DNA from: JABDDM01 sp038240295
GTDB taxonomy: Bacteria; Bacteroidota; Ignavibacteria; Palsa-1295
Length of the DNA: 16,304 bases
NCBI GenBank assembly: GCA_038240295.1
Contig: JBBSDW010000076.1
Location: 1-16,304, forward strand
Direction of reading: 5' to 3'
Of the stretch, positions 13,126 through 16,304 are shown piece by piece. The notes below the pieces were generated by a model, which was not told the DNA's origin, did not search any database, and saw nothing but the letters and a program-made list of their open reading frames with translations. The stretch's first letter is position 1. Every line of letters begins with the position of its first letter. A program made the position numbers and the translations under genes.

Positions 13126-14970
13126 TCAAGGAAGTTCGCATGGATTTGGGTAGCCGAACTTCCAGGTTGCATCAATACCCATAACTCCTTCGTAGAGCGC
13201 GGTGACCCCGACGAGCGAGGTCTCGGTAAAGCAAACGTCGCGCGCAGCATCGAAGCGAGTGAAGATCCCCCACACGACCTCCATATCGCTCATCAGGTTC
13301 ACATCCTCACTCACGGCAGTAACGATCTTGATACCTTTCGGAAGCTGTTGAATTTTTTCAGAAGAAACCAATCGTTCGATCACTTCCCTGCCGACCGTCT
13401 TTGTTGGCGGAACGATCGCGGACTCCAGATGTATCGCAGCATTCTCCGATGCGGTAAAAGCTCCTGCAACTCGAACGACGAGCAGGACATCTTCGAAGAC
13501 CTTCCACGATGTAATTCTCGAATCGATCTCGCGAAGATCCTTCGCCTCGCGCTCGCCGACGTGTGCGAGAAGCTCGCTATTGCGCCTCGCTCCGTAGGCA
13601 CCTCCGCTTGCTGTTGTGGAAAGCTTCCGTGTGCCGTCGAGCAGAATCTTCGAACCCAGGTTCATTGTATAGCTCGTGAAGTCGAGTGTGTCGAGCGGTA
13701 CGTTCTGCAGGATCGTAACATCGTATCGTGGATCGAAATTTTCTTTGATCGCGCGCAAGATCGATCGAAAATTTCGATTATCGACACCTTCGGACACAAC
13801 GATTGCACATTTAGTAAGCGAAAGCTGACCGTCCGTCGCGATCGAAAGCGCGGTCTTCATTGACTCTTTGCCGTAACGCTGGTTCGTTCTGACTCCTAAA
13901 AGATTGTGAAAGCCCGCTTCGTAGAACGCCCAGACATCGGCAACCTCGGGATGGGTGAGCCTGGCGAGCGGACCGAGAATAAGTTGAGTGGCGTCACCCA
14001 GCCACTTATCCTCCATCGGCGGTTTGCCGACAACGGTGGCTGCGAATATCGAATCTCGTCGCGATTGGATCGCCGAAATTTCGAAGATCGGGAACATGCC
14101 TGCGTGAGAGTAATGCCCGAAGTGATCACCGAAAGGCCCCTCGATCCTGCGCTTATGCGGGCGCACCTTCCCCTCTAACACAAATTCTGCCTCGGCCGGA
14201 ATATCGATCGAAATCGTCGAGCCCTTCCGGACGCGCATTGGCGAGCCACGAAGAAAACCGGCGAACGCCATTTCGTCTATGCCTTCCGGAAGAGGTGCGA
14301 TCGTCGCGAGTAGAAAACAGGGGTCGGTGCCGACTGCCACGGCAACTTCAAGCGGCCGATTCAGCGATTCGGCAACGTTGTAATGAAAGCCTCCGCCCTT
14401 TTGGATCTGCCAATGCATTCCGGTTTCCATGGGACCAAAAACATGCATTCGGTACATGCCGACATTTCGCTTACCGGTCGATGGGTCATAGGTGATCACC
14501 TGTGGGAGGGTGATGAATTTTCCACCGTCGTCAGGCCACGTCTTTAGGATCGGAAGCGATGAAAGAGTCTGCTCGGATGGGCTAAGCTCAGTGCTTCGCT
14601 TTTGCTTTATGCGAGCAGATACAAGCCTATTGAACAAAGGCTTTACGCCGCGCAGTATACTATATGGCTTTGGCGGCATCAGCTGCTCTACGAATGTAAG
14701 CAATTGATGTCCAAGTTCGCCGGCATCTTCACCTATCGCAAGCTCTACTCGCCGGTCGCTTGCGAGGATATTCATCGCAAGCGGTACCGAGCTTCCCCTG
14801 ATGTTTTCGAAGAGCAACGCAGGGCCACCTTCACGCATTGACCTCACAGCAATTGCCGCGGCTTCAAGCTTTGGATCAACCATTTCTGGAATCCGCCGGA
14901 GCTCACCTTCTCGTTCGAGAAGGAGAAGGAATTCCTTGAGCGTCCGTGATCCCTTTTGCTTCCGCGCCAC
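13126..14970 (-). CDS. ubiD: UbiD-family prenylated-FMN decarboxylase, probable menaquinone biosynthesis (MqnL role)
   Basis: UbiD enzymes remove the carboxyl group from an aromatic acid using prenylated FMN made by UbiX. The family start LKEFLLLLEREGELRRI (11-27) is followed by VDPKLE, and GPALLFENIRGSS at 49-61. Cofactor and catalytic residues visible are Asn169 and Arg174 (NVGMYRMHVFG), Glu266 (VLEGKV) and Glu277 in EGPFGDHFGHYS, matching the R-E-E set of the family. At 614 residues it is longer than E. coli UbiD (497 aa), a size I associate with the decarboxylases of Bacteroidota-type menaquinone synthesis. The start is GTG at 14970, sharing its G with the TAG stop of the UbiX gene, so translation is coupled. 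It is last in the UbiA-UbiX-UbiD unit. That order suggests decarboxylation of a prenylated 1,4-dihydroxy-6-naphthoate; an unrelated aromatic substrate is the alternative. Confidence 0.92.
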   Translation of the reverse strand: MARKQKGSRTLKEFLLLLEREGELRRIPEMVDPKLEAAAIAVRSMREGGPALLFENIRGSSVPLAMNILASDRRVELAIGEDAGELGHQLLTFVEQLMPPKPYSILRGVKPLFNRLVSARIKQKRSTELSPSEQTLSSLPILKTWPDDGGKFITLPQVITYDPSTGKRNVGMYRMHVFGPMETGMHWQIQKGGGFHYNVAESLNRPLEVAVAVGTDPCFLLATIAPLPEGIDEMAFAGFLRGSPMRVRKGSTISIDIPAEAEFVLEGKVRPHKRRIEGPFGDHFGHYSHAGMFPIFEISAIQSRRDSIFAATVVGKPPMEDKWLGDATQLILGPLARLTHPEVADVWAFYEAGFHNLLGVRTNQRYGKESMKTALSIATDGQLSLTKCAIVVSEGVDNRNFRSILRAIKENFDPRYDVTILQNVPLDTLDFTSYTMNLGSKILLDGTRKLSTTASGGAYGARRNSELLAHVGEREAKDLREIDSRITSWKVFEDVLLVVRVAGAFTASENAAIHLESAIVPPTKTVGREVIERLVSSEKIQQLPKGIKIVTAVSEDVNLMSDMEVVWGIFTRFDAARDVCFTETSLVGVTALYEGVMGIDATWKFGYPNPCELP

Positions 14971-15542
14971 TATTCGAGTTCTTCAGAACGCCATCCGGCA
15001 CCCACGGAAATGCCGCACTGCTGGAGCACTTTGTTCACATATCCCTGAACGTATTCTTCGACGGTTTCGGGTACAAAATAGAGCGGAGGCGAGATCGGCA
15101 TGATGATGGCACCTTCCCGGCTGAGCGTCGCGCATTGCTCGAGCGTTCGAGTTGAAAGCGGGGTTTCTCGAACACAGATGATGAGTTTGTATCGCTCCTT
15201 CAGGCAAACCGCCGCAGTTCGCGTGATCAGTGTGTCGCCGATGCCTGAGGCGATCTTACCGATCGTGCTCGTCGTGGCGGGAATGATCACAAATGCATCG
15301 AGGCTCGTCGTACCTGAGGCAAGCGGAGCGGTGAGGTCGGAATCGACGAAGATGCGCTTGCAATAGGGTGTCAGCGCAGCAACCGGGTCGTCGACCTTAA
15401 GTTCATCTTTGAGTACTGCCTTTCCCCATTTCGACATCACAAGAAATTTATCGTGAGGATAACGCTTCAGAAAATCGACGGCATAAATAGCGCCGCTCGA
15501 TCCTGTAATGCCGATCGCAATGCGTGGCGTGCGATCACTCAT
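14970..15542 (-). CDS. ubiX: UbiX-family flavin prenyltransferase (MqnM role)
   Basis: UbiX attaches a dimethylallyl group to FMN, producing the cofactor needed by the UbiD partner encoded directly downstream. The 190-aa length is normal. The Rossmann-like FMN site GITGSSGAIY lies at 11-20, followed by SKWGK at 37-41, the phosphate/prenyl region ASGTTSLDAFVIIPATTST (75-93), GIGDTLITR (100-108), CLKERYKLI (113-121) and the hallmark RETPLS (125-130), then SPPLYFVP (151-158) with Tyr155. The ATG at 15542 overlaps the TGA of the UbiA-type gene as ATGA, and its own TAG overlaps the GTG of the UbiD gene by one base. The protein is cytoplasmic and forms dodecamers in known relatives. Family assignment is firm; the pathway is inferred from neighbours. 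Confidence 0.95.
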   Translation of the reverse strand: MSDRTPRIAIGITGSSGAIYAVDFLKRYPHDKFLVMSKWGKAVLKDELKVDDPVAALTPYCKRIFVDSDLTAPLASGTTSLDAFVIIPATTSTIGKIASGIGDTLITRTAAVCLKERYKLIICVRETPLSTRTLEQCATLSREGAIIMPISPPLYFVPETVEEYVQGYVNKVLQQCGISVGAGWRSEELE

Positions 15543-16304
15543 GCGAATTGCACTCCGATCACCACAAAACAGAACACGACAAAGCCGAGCAGGGCATTGA
15601 TCTTAAAAAACGCAAGTTCGACGTCCGTCGCTTTGTACTGTTCGAGAAAAAGTAGCAATCCACAGAGAAGCAAGAGCATCAGCGCGAGTACACTACCTCG
15701 AAACGAAAAGTAATAAAGCACCGCAAGCAATCCGAATGCGATCACATGAATGAGTCCTGAGACACGCAAAGCATTTTTGGTCCCCAGCGATGCGGGAAGG
15801 CTGTAAAGTCCCTCCTGCTTATCGAATGTTTCGTCCGCCGTGGAATAGATAATGTCAAACCCAGAGACCCACATCCACGTAAAAAGCGAAAGTAAAATTG
15901 CGGGCAGCGATCCGATGATGTTCGGACGAATGGCAAAGTAAGCGCCGAGCGGACCGAGCGCGAGCGAGAGTCCGATGCCAAAGTGCGCAAGCGATGTCCA
16001 GCGTTTTAGCCAGGGATAGCCGACAAAAACAATAAGTGGGATCGGCGAAAGCATCAGGCAGAGCGGATTGAGCAGCGCTGCCGCGATAAAATAAAGGGTG
16101 AATCCGGCGATGAGCACTGCATATCCTTCGCGAAGCGTCATCCTGCCAGAAGGCAGATCGCGCATGGCTGTGCGGGGATTCTTCGCATCGATGTGGCGAT
16201 CGATGATCCGATTGAGCGCAAAGCCCACCGTACGGGCACCCGTCGCGGCAAGAAGGATCAGCAGCCCCTTTGCGGTGAGTTCACCGAACGATGCGACCTG
16301 CTCA
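15539..16304 (-). CDS. ubiA: UbiA-family aromatic prenyltransferase, 5' end outside the window (MqnP role)
   Basis: UbiA-type membrane enzymes transfer a polyprenyl chain from its diphosphate to an aromatic acid. The frame runs open to the right edge, so the N-terminus lies outside; the GTG at 16228 is an internal Val in ARTVGFALNR, not a start. The first Mg-diphosphate motif is NRIIDRHID (about 16190-16216), followed by AKNPRTAMRDLPSG. The second motif, DIIYSTADETFD, is at 15821-15856, followed by EGLYSLPASLG. Between and after them are about seven hydrophobic helices. Because a UbiX and a UbiD gene follow with overlapping codons, the probable substrate is 1,4-dihydroxy-6-naphthoate in the futalosine menaquinone pathway. 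4-hydroxybenzoate (ubiquinone) or another aromatic acid cannot be excluded from sequence alone. Confidence 0.93.
   Translation of the reverse strand, partial: EQVASFGELTAKGLLILLAATGARTVGFALNRIIDRHIDAKNPRTAMRDLPSGRMTLREGYAVLIAGFTLYFIAAALLNPLCLMLSPIPLIVFVGYPWLKRWTSLAHFGIGLSLALGPLGAYFAIRPNIIGSLPAILLSLFTWMWVSGFDIIYSTADETFDKQEGLYSLPASLGTKNALRVSGLIHVIAFGLLAVLYYFSFRGSVLALMLLLLCGLLLFLEQYKATDVELAFFKINALLGFVVFCFVVIGVQFA

Noticed and set aside
13348..13863. 171-codon plus-strand frame antisense to ubiD
   Set aside because: Cys- and Arg-rich shadow translation across a conserved UbiD coding region.

Overview
The window looks like a chromosomal segment of a Gram-negative bacterium from the Bacteroidota/Chlorobi side of the FCB group; a Kapabacteria- or Ignavibacteria-like lineage is my best guess and is inference. 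The reasons are promoter-like octamers of the Bacteroidota form TAnnTTTG in front of lexA, prs and a lipoprotein gene, few clear Shine-Dalgarno sites, several lipoproteins and signal peptides, a tRNA gene without encoded CCA, and a menaquinone-type UbiA-UbiX-UbiD operon. The base composition is near half GC. Most of it is housekeeping and accessory chromosome. I see no phage, IS element, CRISPR array or defence island.

Layout. Positions 1-180 hold two 7-bp repeat arrays in opposite orientation. A membrane-anchored single-cysteine MsrA follows (232-915), then a 529-bp gene-poor stretch with more short-period repeats, then the DHH phosphoesterase nrnA (1445-2461). nrnA ends tail to tail with a minus-strand pair of large GT-C-like membrane glycosyltransferases (2458-5570). 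Just upstream of that pair lies the truncated N-terminus of a third, paralogous copy (5580-5759).

lexA (5969-6643) has a promoter and a perfect dyad that is a candidate SOS operator. After it come a small His-rich unknown protein (6766-7089), a LolA-like exported protein (7342-8112, minus) and prs (8196-9131, minus). Divergent from prs is a lipoprotein made of two copies of one domain (9322-10065). A TlpA-like thioredoxin-fold gene on the minus strand (10110-11548) carries a one-base frameshift immediately before its CGPC active site. A DUF892/YciE ferritin-like gene is divergent from it (11665-12162).

A strong bidirectional hairpin terminator separates that gene from tRNA-Gln(TTG) (minus) and a small lipoprotein gene (minus). 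The right end is a translationally coupled minus-strand operon in the order UbiA-type prenyltransferase (cut by the window edge), UbiX-type flavin prenyltransferase, UbiD-type decarboxylase. Together these prenylate and decarboxylate an aromatic acid. In this kind of organism that would most likely be 1,4-dihydroxy-6-naphthoate of the futalosine menaquinone pathway (roles named MqnP, MqnM and MqnL).

I found no convincing new multi-gene system. The most unusual points are the inverted heptad arrays, the truncated glycosyltransferase copy, the frameshift at the thioredoxin active site, the lexA dyad and the tandem-domain lipoprotein.
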